A DNA stretch of 53,668 bases from an uncultured Spirochaetia bacterium (GTDB lineage: Bacteria; Spirochaetota; Brachyspiria; Brachyspirales; Brachyspiraceae): assembly GCA_947040945.1 (NCBI GenBank), contig CAMRCO010000002.1, positions 1-53,668 on the forward strand. Direction: 5' to 3'. The notes beneath the pieces are model-generated. The model was not told the origin of the DNA, did not search any database, and saw only the letters and a list, made by a program, of their open reading frames with translations. Positions 18,296 to 27,991 of this stretch are shown one piece after another (position 1 is the first letter of the stretch; each line of letters starts with the position of its first letter). The position numbers and the translations under genes are program-made.

Positions 18296-19108
18296 TTATC
18301 CTCCTATTAAGCTTACAGATTTAGCATCACTTGAAAGCCCTTTTATTGGTTTTTTTAGTATGACTTTTTTAATAGATTCTTCTATATTATTCATATCAAT
18401 TTTTACTTTGTTTTTATTATGAAGGCAACTTAATAGAGTGCCGTCAGCCAGAAGTCTTATTTTGTTGCAATTATTACATTTTGGTGGTCGGTCATAATTG
18501 TGTTGGTCTTTTTTGTTTTCATTAATGTTATAGTATTTAATTCTTTGTGAAGTCGCTCCAATTGACTTAGCATACTCTTCTATTTTTTTTATCTCTTTTT
18601 TACTTTCATCATCAAACATTACTATATTAATTTTTACTTTTATGTTATTGCTAATAGCAGACTCAATTCCACTAAGAGCGTCTTTTAATTTTCTCTGCCC
18701 TGTAATCATTTCGTATCTGTCATTGTCAAGAGTGTCTAATGAAATGTTTACTGAATTTAGTCCATTTTCTTTTAATGTTTTAGCCATACTACTTAATAGT
18801 ATACCATTTGTTGTGAGGCAAGTTTCTTTTATATTTTTAATTGAAGATATTTTTTTTATGAGTAAGTGTATGTCGTCTCTTATAAGAGGCTCGCCACCTG
18901 TTAACCGTATTTTGTTTATTCCAAACTTATTCGCACATATATTTACAATCGATTCTATTTTGTAATAGGTTAATATTTTTGTTTTTTCTATATATTCTAA
19001 ATCATTACTCGGTTTACAGTATACACAGTTTAAGTTGCATTTGTCGGTAACGGAAATGCGCATATAATTAATTTCTCTATCATATAAGTCTAACATAAAC
19101 TTTTTCAC
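18296..19108 (-). CDS. moaA: GTP 3',8-cyclase MoaA, compact form
   Basis: Radical-SAM CNLNCVYC, TGGEPLIR, C-terminal CNNC-x13-C cluster motif and terminal GG; only 270 aa. Confidence 0.93.
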   Translation of the reverse strand: MKKFMLDLYDREINYMRISVTDKCNLNCVYCKPSNDLEYIEKTKILTYYKIESIVNICANKFGINKIRLTGGEPLIRDDIHLLIKKISSIKNIKETCLTTNGILLSSMAKTLKENGLNSVNISLDTLDNDRYEMITGQRKLKDALSGIESAISNNIKVKINIVMFDDESKKEIKKIEEYAKSIGATSQRIKYYNINENKKDQHNYDRPPKCNNCNKIRLLADGTLLSCLHNKNKVKIDMNNIEESIKKVILKKPIKGLSSDAKSVSLIGG

Positions 19109-20291
19109 CTTTGTCTACATTCTTTATGCCGATTTCTATTTTAATTAGTGCATTTGCAGACTCTAAGGCATTAATCATTGATGATCCATTATAGAGTATT
19201 TGTTTTACTGTAATGCCATCGGTGTTTGATTCAACAACTGCTGGTAAATATTCAACTCTATCACTTTCTTTTTTTGAGATAGCTGTTGTTAGTGTTGCCA
19301 TAAAATAATTTTCTTTATAGTCTAGCCCGTAACATGCATTTATGTATGGTAATATTAAAATATTAAATATAACAAAACTTGAGACAGGGTTTCCGGGTAG
19401 TCCGAAAACAGCCTTGTCATTTTTTTTAGCAAACAAAGAAGGCTTTCCCGGTTTTATAGATAATCCATGAAGTATTATATCATATTCTAAATCTTTTAAT
19501 GCTTCAGGTATATAATCAAAGTCGCCCATTGATACTCCGCCTGAAACTATTAGGATATCGTTTTCTTTAAGTACATGTTCAAATATTTTTTTTGTGGCTT
19601 CTAAGTCATCTTTTACAATGCCATAAAACTTAGCGGATAGTCCTGCTTCCAAACATTGAGTTAATATTTGAATGCCATTCGAGTCGTATATTTTACCAAG
19701 TTTTATTTCTTTACCTGCGACTATAAGTTCATTGCCAGTAGAAATTATTCCTACACGCAATTGTTTAAAAACTTCTATATTAGAATATCCTGATGATAAA
19801 AGTATTGCAATATCTTTAGGTTTAAGTATTCTTTTTGTAAGTAGAGTGTCGCCTTTTTTTTGATTTACCCCTTGCTTGATAATATTACTTGATTGCTCAT
19901 CATTTGTAAACTCTATAAATGAGTCTCCATTTTTAGTTGTTATTTTTTTTGTCCATTCAACTCTATGAACATAATTGGCATTAGAGGGAGTCATCGCGCC
20001 TGTCATAATTTTTATGCATTCATTTTCTTTAAGACTTTTTTTATATATGTCGCCTGCTTTAATTATGAAGTCGTCTACTATTTTATATCTATTTTCTTTA
20101 TTTTTTTTTATGTAGGCATATCCATCCATCAAAGATTTAGTGAAAGGAGGGCTTTCTATTTTTGCATCAACATCATTTGCTAATGTACGCATGAAAGATT
20201 TTTTTATGCTAATTATTTCTGTTTCTTTTTTTAGAGTGTGTTTCTTTATGATATCATACACTTTGCTTGGGTGAATTAATTTCTTATTCAT
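19080..20291 (-). CDS. moeA: Molybdopterin molybdotransferase MoeA
   Basis: PPFTKSLMDGYA, IMTGAMTP, VGIISTGNELI, IVSGGVSMGDFDY, GLPGNPVSS. Confidence 0.95.
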   Translation of the reverse strand: MNKKLIHPSKVYDIIKKHTLKKETEIISIKKSFMRTLANDVDAKIESPPFTKSLMDGYAYIKKNKENRYKIVDDFIIKAGDIYKKSLKENECIKIMTGAMTPSNANYVHRVEWTKKITTKNGDSFIEFTNDEQSSNIIKQGVNQKKGDTLLTKRILKPKDIAILLSSGYSNIEVFKQLRVGIISTGNELIVAGKEIKLGKIYDSNGIQILTQCLEAGLSAKFYGIVKDDLEATKKIFEHVLKENDILIVSGGVSMGDFDYIPEALKDLEYDIILHGLSIKPGKPSLFAKKNDKAVFGLPGNPVSSFVIFNILILPYINACYGLDYKENYFMATLTTAISKKESDRVEYLPAVVESNTDGITVKQILYNGSSMINALESANALIKIEIGIKNVDKGEKVYVRLI

Positions 20292-20409
20292 TTTTGTATA
20301 TAATTCCTAAATCTATGATATTAAATTCTAACTTAGAATAACAAATTTAGCAATGCTTTTATAATTATTAAAATAATGCTTTATCTTATTTTTTTCTTTC
20401 AAATGTTAC

Positions 20410-20438
20410 TTGACAAATTAAAAGAATCAGTGTATAAA
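20410..20438 (+). promoter_or_regulatory. Putative sigma70 promoter of flaA
   Basis: TTGACA, 17 nt, TATAAA. Confidence 0.6.
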
Positions 20439-20487
20439 TGTTATATTAATCTAGTGCTATATATAATAGTTAAGGAGTTCATAATTT

Positions 20488-21441
20488 ATGAAAAAGTTAC
20501 TTGTAATACTTTCTTTTGTTCTTGTTTCTAACTCTGTTTATGCGTTGACAAATTCAACATTGATTGATTTCAATATAACAGGGGATATTGCTAATTTACA
20601 AACTGGAGAGTCTAATGCTACTGATTTAGTTAGTGTAGAAAAAAATCTCTTCAATAATAATTGGCTTGTTTTATTAAACGAATCAGCTAGACTAGTTGAG
20701 AATGTTCGTTATTCTTACACAACTAATGTTGATTCAAAAGGTAATAATGGTGTATGGGAAGCTGGTAAAGTTTTAGGTGTTCGTGCTTATTTTCCAAAAC
20801 AGTCTTGGAATAGTTATGCTATAGTAAGACCTATGTTTGAGTTAGAGTTATATGGTGGTGGTGATGGAAATAAATATACAGGTGGAAAAGGTGTTGTACA
20901 TAATGTAGGACCTATCAAATCTGTTAAATCATGGGTTTATGGACGTAATTTTTTAATAACATATTTTGTTAACCTTAAAGATCAAGATTCTAAAACAACT
21001 CAAATTCCTATGGGGAATCTTTATTTTAGTGGTTGGAGACAACTTGCTTGGAATAATTTGAACTATACTTCTGATATTTATACTGAAGAGTTTAGAAAAA
21101 CACCTTTATATCCAAGAATGGTACCTTCTGTAAAACTTGATTCTCTTCAATTCTACAGAGGAAAAGAATCTCTTGGTAGCGATTTTGTTACTTATGTAAA
21201 AGACGTTACTCTTGAGCATGATGTAGTTATTGTTGATGTTGAAGAAGATGTTAATGATGAAGCTACTTGGCAGATTATGAAAACTGAAAATGACAGAAAA
21301 CAAGCTATAGAGAATGTTAGAATACGTGAAGAATTAGAGCTTGCTGAACTTCAGTCAAAGCGTTCTGGTGATACAGAAGGTGAGGCACTTGAAGAAGTAA
21401 CAGAAGGAGCTGATGGTAACGAAGCAGCATTAGACCAGTAG
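20488..21441 (+). CDS. flaA: Spirochaetal flagellar filament outer-layer (sheath) protein FlaA
   Basis: Recognised as close to Brachyspira FlaA1 ([66 protein letters not shown]-like). Signal peptide present. Confidence 0.93.
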   Translation: MKKLLVILSFVLVSNSVYALTNSTLIDFNITGDIANLQTGESNATDLVSVEKNLFNNNWLVLLNESARLVENVRYSYTTNVDSKGNNGVWEAGKVLGVRAYFPKQSWNSYAIVRPMFELELYGGGDGNKYTGGKGVVHNVGPIKSVKSWVYGRNFLITYFVNLKDQDSKTTQIPMGNLYFSGWRQLAWNNLNYTSDIYTEEFRKTPLYPRMVPSVKLDSLQFYRGKESLGSDFVTYVKDVTLEHDVVIVDVEEDVNDEATWQIMKTENDRKQAIENVRIREELELAELQSKRSGDTEGEALEEVTEGADGNEAALDQ

Positions 21442-21527
21442 AGTCTTAATTCTGTAATTTTTAAGATAACTGTATGAGGAGACTTTTATAAAGAGTTTCC
21501 TCATACTTTTTTTAGGTTGTTTATATT

Positions 21528-22082
21528 ATGTATAATAATTCATTGCTTGATAAAACTAATTCTATTTTTATATCTGTAGATTTGCAGAAAAAAATACTTC
21601 CTGCTATGTGTTATAAAGATATGGTTGTGAAAAACTCTAATATTTTAATTAAAGCAGCTGCCATATTAGATATACCACTTATAGTAACAGAACAGTATCC
21701 TAAAGGTTTAGGTGAAACTGATGAATCTATCAATATTGATAGAAACACAGTGCCTGTTTTTGATAAAACTAATTTTAGTATATTTGGATCTGACAGTTTT
21801 GTTGCTGAAATAAAGAAATATAAAAGAAATAATTTATTTATATTTGGAATAGAAACTCATGTTTGTATTTTTCAAAGTGTTTTTCATGCTTTAAAAGATA
21901 ATTATAAAGTTTATTTAATCGAAAACGCATGCTCATCAAGGAATGAAATGGACCATAAAATAGGTATAGAAGCTATGCGTGACTTAGGGGCTTATATTAT
22001 ATCTACTGAAATGGCTATATTTCAGCATTTAGTGGCATCTACTGATGAGAAATTTAGGGATTTAAGCTCTATTATAAAATAA
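21528..22082 (+). CDS. Isochorismatase-family cysteine hydrolase
   Basis: FISVDLQKKILPAM; VTEQYPKGLG; FIFGIETHVCIFQS. Confidence 0.9.
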   Translation: MYNNSLLDKTNSIFISVDLQKKILPAMCYKDMVVKNSNILIKAAAILDIPLIVTEQYPKGLGETDESINIDRNTVPVFDKTNFSIFGSDSFVAEIKKYKRNNLFIFGIETHVCIFQSVFHALKDNYKVYLIENACSSRNEMDHKIGIEAMRDLGAYIISTEMAIFQHLVASTDEKFRDLSSIIK

Positions 22083-22084
22083 GT

Positions 22085-22951
22085 TTACGGTGCTTTTTTT
22101 AGATTATCTACTGGATACTCATCAAAATATACTCGAAACACTGCATATATTACCTTTGCGTTCACAGGTAGTCTTTGTCTTCTAAGCTCTTTTGCGGTTT
22201 CATCTACCGTGTAGCTTGGATTTTTTAATTTTATTGTTATTATATTATTTATATATTTGCTATATTTGTCTATATTGGCTTCACCTATATCTGTATCATT
22301 AACCAAAATAACCATACGTTTTAATGTGTCTATTTCGTTTTCCAAAGCTATTATACTTTCTGACATCGTTTCCATATTGTTTTCTTTTACAAAACTGGAT
22401 GGATTTTCTGTAGCTGACATTAAGGCGAATATAAACTCTTCTTCATTTCTATATTTCCCCTTAACTGTAATAACTTTAGTATTGCTTGTAAAGTATCCAT
22501 TATTATTTACAACTGAATTATCAGATGTAATTATCTGTGAGAAAAAATCTATATTATTATTTTCTAGTACAAAAGAAAATCCATTTGCCATATTTCCTAT
22601 ATATTCTTTACCTTGATATTTAAATATGTTGGATGTAACAGAAGCTGATACTGTTCCATCTAATAATATTTTAAAATTCATAGCTGAAATATCTTTTATA
22701 TTTTTTAATTTTTCTATAATGTTTTTTAAATATAGCACTCTTTTAGCATTATCATTACTTATCTCTTCATTTGAGAAATTTACTATTGTTATAGGTATAT
22801 CTTTTTTCTTGTCAATGAATATCATATATAGCGATTCATCAGAAACTTTTTCTCCTATACTATCAAGTATTTTATTAGAAAATGCAGTTTTTGGTATTGC
22901 CATAAGTATTAATATAAATAATATTTTGGATATTAGTATTTTTTTTATCAT
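22085..22951 (-). CDS. Secreted protein of unknown function, third gene of the cyclase operon
   Basis: Signal-peptide-like N-terminus; 18 nt downstream of the coiled-coil gene on the same strand. Confidence 0.75.
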   Translation of the reverse strand: MIKKILISKILFILILMAIPKTAFSNKILDSIGEKVSDESLYMIFIDKKKDIPITIVNFSNEEISNDNAKRVLYLKNIIEKLKNIKDISAMNFKILLDGTVSASVTSNIFKYQGKEYIGNMANGFSFVLENNNIDFFSQIITSDNSVVNNNGYFTSNTKVITVKGKYRNEEEFIFALMSATENPSSFVKENNMETMSESIIALENEIDTLKRMVILVNDTDIGEANIDKYSKYINNIITIKLKNPSYTVDETAKELRRQRLPVNAKVIYAVFRVYFDEYPVDNLKKAP

Positions 22952-22969
22952 CTGAAAAATCCTCTTTAT

Positions 22970-24259
22970 TTATTTTAGTGAAAGCAAAATAATATCAAAT
23001 GGTATTATTTTGCCATTATTTACTGATCTTATCATTTTTGCTTTAGCAAGTGGTTTTGAATTATTTGTAATTTCAAGTTCGGCTAAAAAGCTCCCCCCTC
23101 TAAATACAAATACTTTCTCTCCAATTGTTATTTTGTATGATGAGCTAATAAATATATCAATCTCATCATTATTGGTGTTATTTATAATATAACCTGCACC
23201 ATCCCTTTTTTGTAAAAGTAAATATTCCAATGCTCTATGATATACTATATTTTCTACAGGGATAATATCTACTTGCTCTCTTTCCACAACCACATTTACA
23301 GTATTAGTATTATTATTATTATTATTATTATTTGAAATATAGGCATTATATTCGTTGCTTAATTGTGTATTTAGACTCTCAAGTTCTTCTATTTTTACTA
23401 GCAAATTAGTGTTATTTTGATTGCTTAATTGTATATTTTGTCTCTGAAGCTCTTCTATTTGCAGTTCTAAATTAGTAGTCTCAATATTTCTATTTTGCAA
23501 GGTGTCTATACTTGTTTGAGCTAAATCTAAATTAGCTCTAGTTGCTATCATTTCATTGCTTAATATATTAATTAGTTGCCTATATTTTTCATTTTGCATT
23601 ATTAGTTCTGTGTTTGGGTCAGTAATTGGTGAGTCTATATATTGATTCGATGGCTCTATAATATCTGTTCTTTTTGTGTTTAAATTCTTTTGTTGTTTTT
23701 TTAGGTCTTCTTCTATTCGATTTATTCTATCCATTGTGCTTGAAATAATTGTTTCATAATTTTTTATTAATGTTTCTATATCTATATCTTTCTGTTTATT
23801 AATTTTGTCAACTTTCTTTCTATATTCGCTTTTGCCAAGATCATTTATATTAAGTTTTGATATCATATCTCTTGCTCTAGTTTTTATTAATTCTATTTGT
23901 ATTTCTAATTCAGATTTTCTAGATTCAATATCAAGTTTTAAGTTTCTGAGTTCCTTTTGATTATCTTTTATATTTTGTATTATTTCAGCTACATCGAGTG
24001 TTCTGAACGAGTTTATATCAACTACAACCGCTATATTTCTACCCACCATAAACTCTGTAAGAACTAAAGTTGTTGCTAAAGCAATTATTACAAAAGCAAT
24101 TAAAAACACTATCGCTTTATAGCTTTTCTTACCTCTTTTTTTTAGGTATTCTTTTTCAATAGTTGTTGGTGCGAACTTTTCCTCTTTAAGTAAATGTCCT
24201 TTAAGGAAGTGTGTTTTGGTATTTTCTACTATTTCTGTTATTTTTCTGTTGCTTTCCAT
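22970..24259 (-). CDS. Membrane-anchored coiled-coil protein with a C-terminal SH3/FlgT-C-like domain
   Basis: Single TM, long coiled coil, Asn tract, C-terminal GYIINNTNNDEIDIFISSSYKITIGEKVFVFRGGSFLAELEI. Start overlaps the cyclase 3' end; start codon approximate. Confidence 0.75.
   Translation of the reverse strand: MESNRKITEIVENTKTHFLKGHLLKEEKFAPTTIEKEYLKKRGKKSYKAIVFLIAFVIIALATTLVLTEFMVGRNIAVVVDINSFRTLDVAEIIQNIKDNQKELRNLKLDIESRKSELEIQIELIKTRARDMISKLNINDLGKSEYRKKVDKINKQKDIDIETLIKNYETIISSTMDRINRIEEDLKKQQKNLNTKRTDIIEPSNQYIDSPITDPNTELIMQNEKYRQLINILSNEMIATRANLDLAQTSIDTLQNRNIETTNLELQIEELQRQNIQLSNQNNTNLLVKIEELESLNTQLSNEYNAYISNNNNNNNNTNTVNVVVEREQVDIIPVENIVYHRALEYLLLQKRDGAGYIINNTNNDEIDIFISSSYKITIGEKVFVFRGGSFLAELEITNNSKPLAKAKMIRSVNNGKIIPFDIILLSLK
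23309..23332. repeat. Trinucleotide (TAT/TTA) microsatellite inside the coiled-coil gene
   Basis: TATTATTATTATTATTATTATTATT, encoding an Asn run on the minus strand. Confidence 0.85.
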
Positions 24260-26031
24260 ATACCATTCCATTCCTTTGGTGGATTATCATTTTTTATTCT
24301 ATCTAAAAATACTAAAGCTGGTGGCAAATTGCTTTTGGCAAAGTGTGTTTTAGCCTTATTCCAATCTCCATTATAATAAAAATGTAGTCCTTTTTCATAA
24401 CTTTCAAAGTCTTTTTCTATTTTGTTAAAAGATTTCATAGGTATAGGCCAATATATTTTTTTACCCAAAGTTTTTCCAAAAACTTGCACAGTATCTATTT
24501 CTAGAAAAATATACTCTTTTTCTTTATTTTGAAAATTACTTTCTACATCATTTTTAACATACTCAGAGCATATAACTGGTATTTGGTATAATTTTGTAAG
24601 CCCCTCAAGTCTTGAGGCATTGTTTACATTATCCCCTATTACAGTATTAGTCATGTGTTCATAACTTCCGATATTACCGTAGAATACTCGTCCTCCATCA
24701 ATTCCGACACCAACTTCTATCGATACAGACTCAAAAACTTTCTCCTCGACTTCAGTTAAAGTAATATTCTCCTCAAGTAGCCTTTCTTTTCTTTTCTTCA
24801 TTTCTTTTCTTAAATTTAATGTTGTTTTTTGAATGCTGTACGCAGTTTTTATAGCTTGAAGTGATTTATTATCTTTATTGTTATCTTCTATATTTTCCAT
24901 AGTTCCATAAACAGCTAAAAGAGCATCTCCTATAATAGAGCCTATAATGCCATAATTTCTTACAATTTGTTCAATAGCACATTCATAGTGTAAATTAAGT
25001 AGTTTAATAATATCATTTCCAAGCATTTCAGTTATAAAAGTAAATCGTCTTATATCTGAAAAAAGTATTGTAAGTTCTTGCTGTGAGCCTTCAAGTTTTA
25101 TTTCTTTTTCTCTATATACTCTGTAAGCAACATCTTTTGATACAAACTTCTTAAATATTTCAATTAGGTTAGATATTGTGTCTGAGAAAACATTAAAAGT
25201 TAATCCTAAAAATGTTATGTCATCATTTGGGGCATTAGAAAGATCAAGCTTATTCATAGTTTGATCTTTATTCATTCGAACAAACTCACGAGTAAATATT
25301 CCAATATATCTTAAAATATATCTTAATATTAAAATTCCTATAAGTGTTGATATACTTGTAAAAATAAATATAATAACAAATATTATCTTAAATGTCTTAT
25401 TAGAGTCACTATAAAAAGTATTAACCTCTTCTGCTCTCATTATATAAAGATTCCATTTTTCTTCATACTTGTATGCACCTAAATACTCTAAATTATTATA
25501 ATTAAATAGTATAATTCCCTGTTTATTTTTTTTAATTGTGTTTAATGATTCAGTATCTGTAAATATTTTTGGAATATTTATTCTTGCCCCTGTGAAGTTT
25601 ATAGTTCCATTTTCTTCTATCCCAAGAGCAATGCCTGTACTTGTTGTTGAGTTATCCATGCTTGACGCTTCTATATTTCTTATAGCTCTATCTTTGAACT
25701 TTTTTAACTCATTTTTGTCTAAATCGGATAGATTATTTTGGTTTGTAATATTTAAGGCTGCTATATTTAACTGAAACAAGTCGTATTGAGTAGTAGATAA
25801 ATTAAATAAGTCTGTGAGGTCCTTGACAAGTATTTGTTGTGCTAACTTTGTCATTGCTGCTCTGTGCATAAACAGGTTTATATAATTTGATGAGAAATTT
25901 GATACAAGCATTATAATGATAAATACAAAAATAATTTTTGTTGAAACAGGTATTATCCTGATTTCGCCAACTTTAAATCCAAAGATAGATTTTAATAGTT
26001 CAAAAAAATAATTAATTAGTCTAGAAGCCAT
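24238..26031 (-). CDS. Class III adenylate/guanylate cyclase with N-terminal membrane-bound sensor region
   Basis: Two TM segments flank an extracytoplasmic region. Catalytic motifs FSDIRRFTFITE, GDALLAVYG, VGVGIDGGRVFYGNIGS, VIGDNVNNASRLE. Confidence 0.93.
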   Translation of the reverse strand: MASRLINYFFELLKSIFGFKVGEIRIIPVSTKIIFVFIIIMLVSNFSSNYINLFMHRAAMTKLAQQILVKDLTDLFNLSTTQYDLFQLNIAALNITNQNNLSDLDKNELKKFKDRAIRNIEASSMDNSTTSTGIALGIEENGTINFTGARINIPKIFTDTESLNTIKKNKQGIILFNYNNLEYLGAYKYEEKWNLYIMRAEEVNTFYSDSNKTFKIIFVIIFIFTSISTLIGILILRYILRYIGIFTREFVRMNKDQTMNKLDLSNAPNDDITFLGLTFNVFSDTISNLIEIFKKFVSKDVAYRVYREKEIKLEGSQQELTILFSDIRRFTFITEMLGNDIIKLLNLHYECAIEQIVRNYGIIGSIIGDALLAVYGTMENIEDNNKDNKSLQAIKTAYSIQKTTLNLRKEMKKRKERLLEENITLTEVEEKVFESVSIEVGVGIDGGRVFYGNIGSYEHMTNTVIGDNVNNASRLEGLTKLYQIPVICSEYVKNDVESNFQNKEKEYIFLEIDTVQVFGKTLGKKIYWPIPMKSFNKIEKDFESYEKGLHFYYNGDWNKAKTHFAKSNLPPALVFLDRIKNDNPPKEWNGIWKATEK

Positions 26032-26312
26032 AAATTTAGAAGTTCCCTATTTATAATGTCGGAAATATAGTTCAGTCTATTAAGTATATTTGTACTGGCT
26101 CAGAAATTTAAGTAATACTTTTAAAATAAAGATAACTATTAAAAGCATATAAGAATCTAATAGATTTTAATTTGTGTTTTTTTATATATTAAAAAGTTAC
26201 ATAAAGTTTAGTCTTTTGCTACTCAGAAATTATATAAGTTCTATTTGTAGTTTTTTAGGTATTACTTAAGTAGAATTTATCATGTTTATTTGTTGAATAT
26301 GCACATTTTATG

Positions 26313-26340
26313 TTGACTTTTCATTTTTTATTAGTATACT
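26313..26340 (+). promoter_or_regulatory. Putative promoter upstream of the V-ATPase operon
   Basis: TTGACT, 16 nt, TATACT. Confidence 0.45.
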
Positions 26341-26487
26341 TACCTAAGATGTAAAGTTATAATGCACTTACATAACTAGTGTACCTATTAATATAAAATA
26401 AAACACTAAGTTTGATTTTTATGAGGGCTGCAATTAGCGGTCTGAATTTTTAAATATTGTCTTAGTAAAAAAATATAAGGAGTTGTT

Positions 26488-27102
26488 ATGGTCGAAGATA
26501 AAAAACTTGATAGTCTTTTAGAGCGCATTTATCAAGATGGTGTCGAAAAGTCTAACAGGAAATCAGAAGAGGTTTTGGCTAATACTCAAAGAGAAGCTGA
26601 TAAAATCATATCAGATGCCAAAGAAAAAGCGAGTTCTATTGTTGTAGAGGCTGAGAAAAAAGCAGAAGAGCTTAGACGAAATACTTTAACTGATGTTTCT
26701 ATGTCAGGAGAACAGGCTATTAGTGCTTTAAAGCAACGCATTAAAGACTTAATTGTTACTGATGTACTTGCTAATGATTTAAAAGAAGCTTTTGTTAATG
26801 CGTCTTTTTTAGAGTCTCTTATATTAGAGATTGTAAAAAAAGGTGACTTGTCAGACAGTAAAGGTGATATATCTTTATATTTTCCTGAAAGTAAAAAAGC
26901 CGAAATTGAGAATACGGTTGCATCTAGTATAAAAAAATCTATTAAAAATGTTGTTATACAATTTGATAGCAAATTATCAAATGGATTTAAGATAGTGCCT
27001 GCAGAAGGCAACTATAAACTACAGTTCACTGATGAGGATTTTGTAGAGTTTTTTAAAGACTATATAAAACAGAAAACTGAAGATATCTTATTTAAGAAGT
27101 AG
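26488..27102 (+). CDS. atpE: V-type ATP synthase subunit E
   Basis: Coiled-coil N-terminus rich in K/E/A; first gene of the V-ATPase operon. Confidence 0.85.
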   Translation: MVEDKKLDSLLERIYQDGVEKSNRKSEEVLANTQREADKIISDAKEKASSIVVEAEKKAEELRRNTLTDVSMSGEQAISALKQRIKDLIVTDVLANDLKEAFVNASFLESLILEIVKKGDLSDSKGDISLYFPESKKAEIENTVASSIKKSIKNVVIQFDSKLSNGFKIVPAEGNYKLQFTDEDFVEFFKDYIKQKTEDILFKK

Positions 27103-27109
27103 GTATAAT

Positions 27110-27946
27110 ATGAGTTCATACTACTATCTTCTGTCGGGACTTCCTGAGATTAAAGTCTCTGACACGAAAGCTAAATATGATTTGTCGTTTATAACAGGGA
27201 ATATAATAGAGTCCCTTGTAGGTAAAGATGAAAAGTATTTTAATTATTTAGTTTATCAAGAAGATAATAAAAATCTTATAAGAGTGCTTGCTAGACAGAA
27301 AGGTTTGTTTTGCCCATATACTTCGCATATAGTACCAAGTACTTTTAGTGAGGAGACTTTAGAGAAGCCTGAGCTTATCTCAAACTTGCCAAAATATATG
27401 GTCAAGTTTATAGAGGAATCTAAAAGACTTGAGTGGGACAGTGTTAGGCATATGGAGAATTATCTTTTAGGTCTTTATTATGAAGAAATGATAAACTCTA
27501 AATGTAGCTTTATACAAAAATATGCTACATATATGAGAGACCTTAAAAATGTTCTTGTAGCATTAAATGCACGTGCTTTGGGTTTTACGGGAGAGGCTAT
27601 ACATAAAGAGCTTATAGGGGATTATCCATTAATTACAGCTTTAACAAAATCTAGTGCTAATGATTTTGGTGTGGGGCGTGATATTCCTTATATTGTTACT
27701 TTTGTGGATGCTTTTAATACTGATGAGATAATCGATTTGAGCGACATAGAGCGTATAGAGTTTTCTTTAGTTTCTGATTTTTTAGATAAAGAAGTAAGTA
27801 CAAAGACATTCACAACAGAAAATCTTTTTTCTTACTACATACTGCTATGTTATGCTTTTAAGTTTAATTCTAGAAATGAAGAGGAAGGTAAGGCGTATAT
27901 TGATACTCTTACTAACTCGCTTAGAGAAGAAATTATTATAAGTTAG
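27110..27946 (+). CDS. DUF2764-like V-ATPase operon protein (subunit C position)
   Basis: MSSYYYLLSGLPEIKV start and position between subunits E and A, as in spirochaete V-ATPase operons. Confidence 0.8.
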   Translation: MSSYYYLLSGLPEIKVSDTKAKYDLSFITGNIIESLVGKDEKYFNYLVYQEDNKNLIRVLARQKGLFCPYTSHIVPSTFSEETLEKPELISNLPKYMVKFIEESKRLEWDSVRHMENYLLGLYYEEMINSKCSFIQKYATYMRDLKNVLVALNARALGFTGEAIHKELIGDYPLITALTKSSANDFGVGRDIPYIVTFVDAFNTDEIIDLSDIERIEFSLVSDFLDKEVSTKTFTTENLFSYYILLCYAFKFNSRNEEEGKAYIDTLTNSLREEIIIS

Positions 27947-27991
27947 ATATATCTTATATCGTTTGCTAATTACTCAAAATAGGAGAGATAA

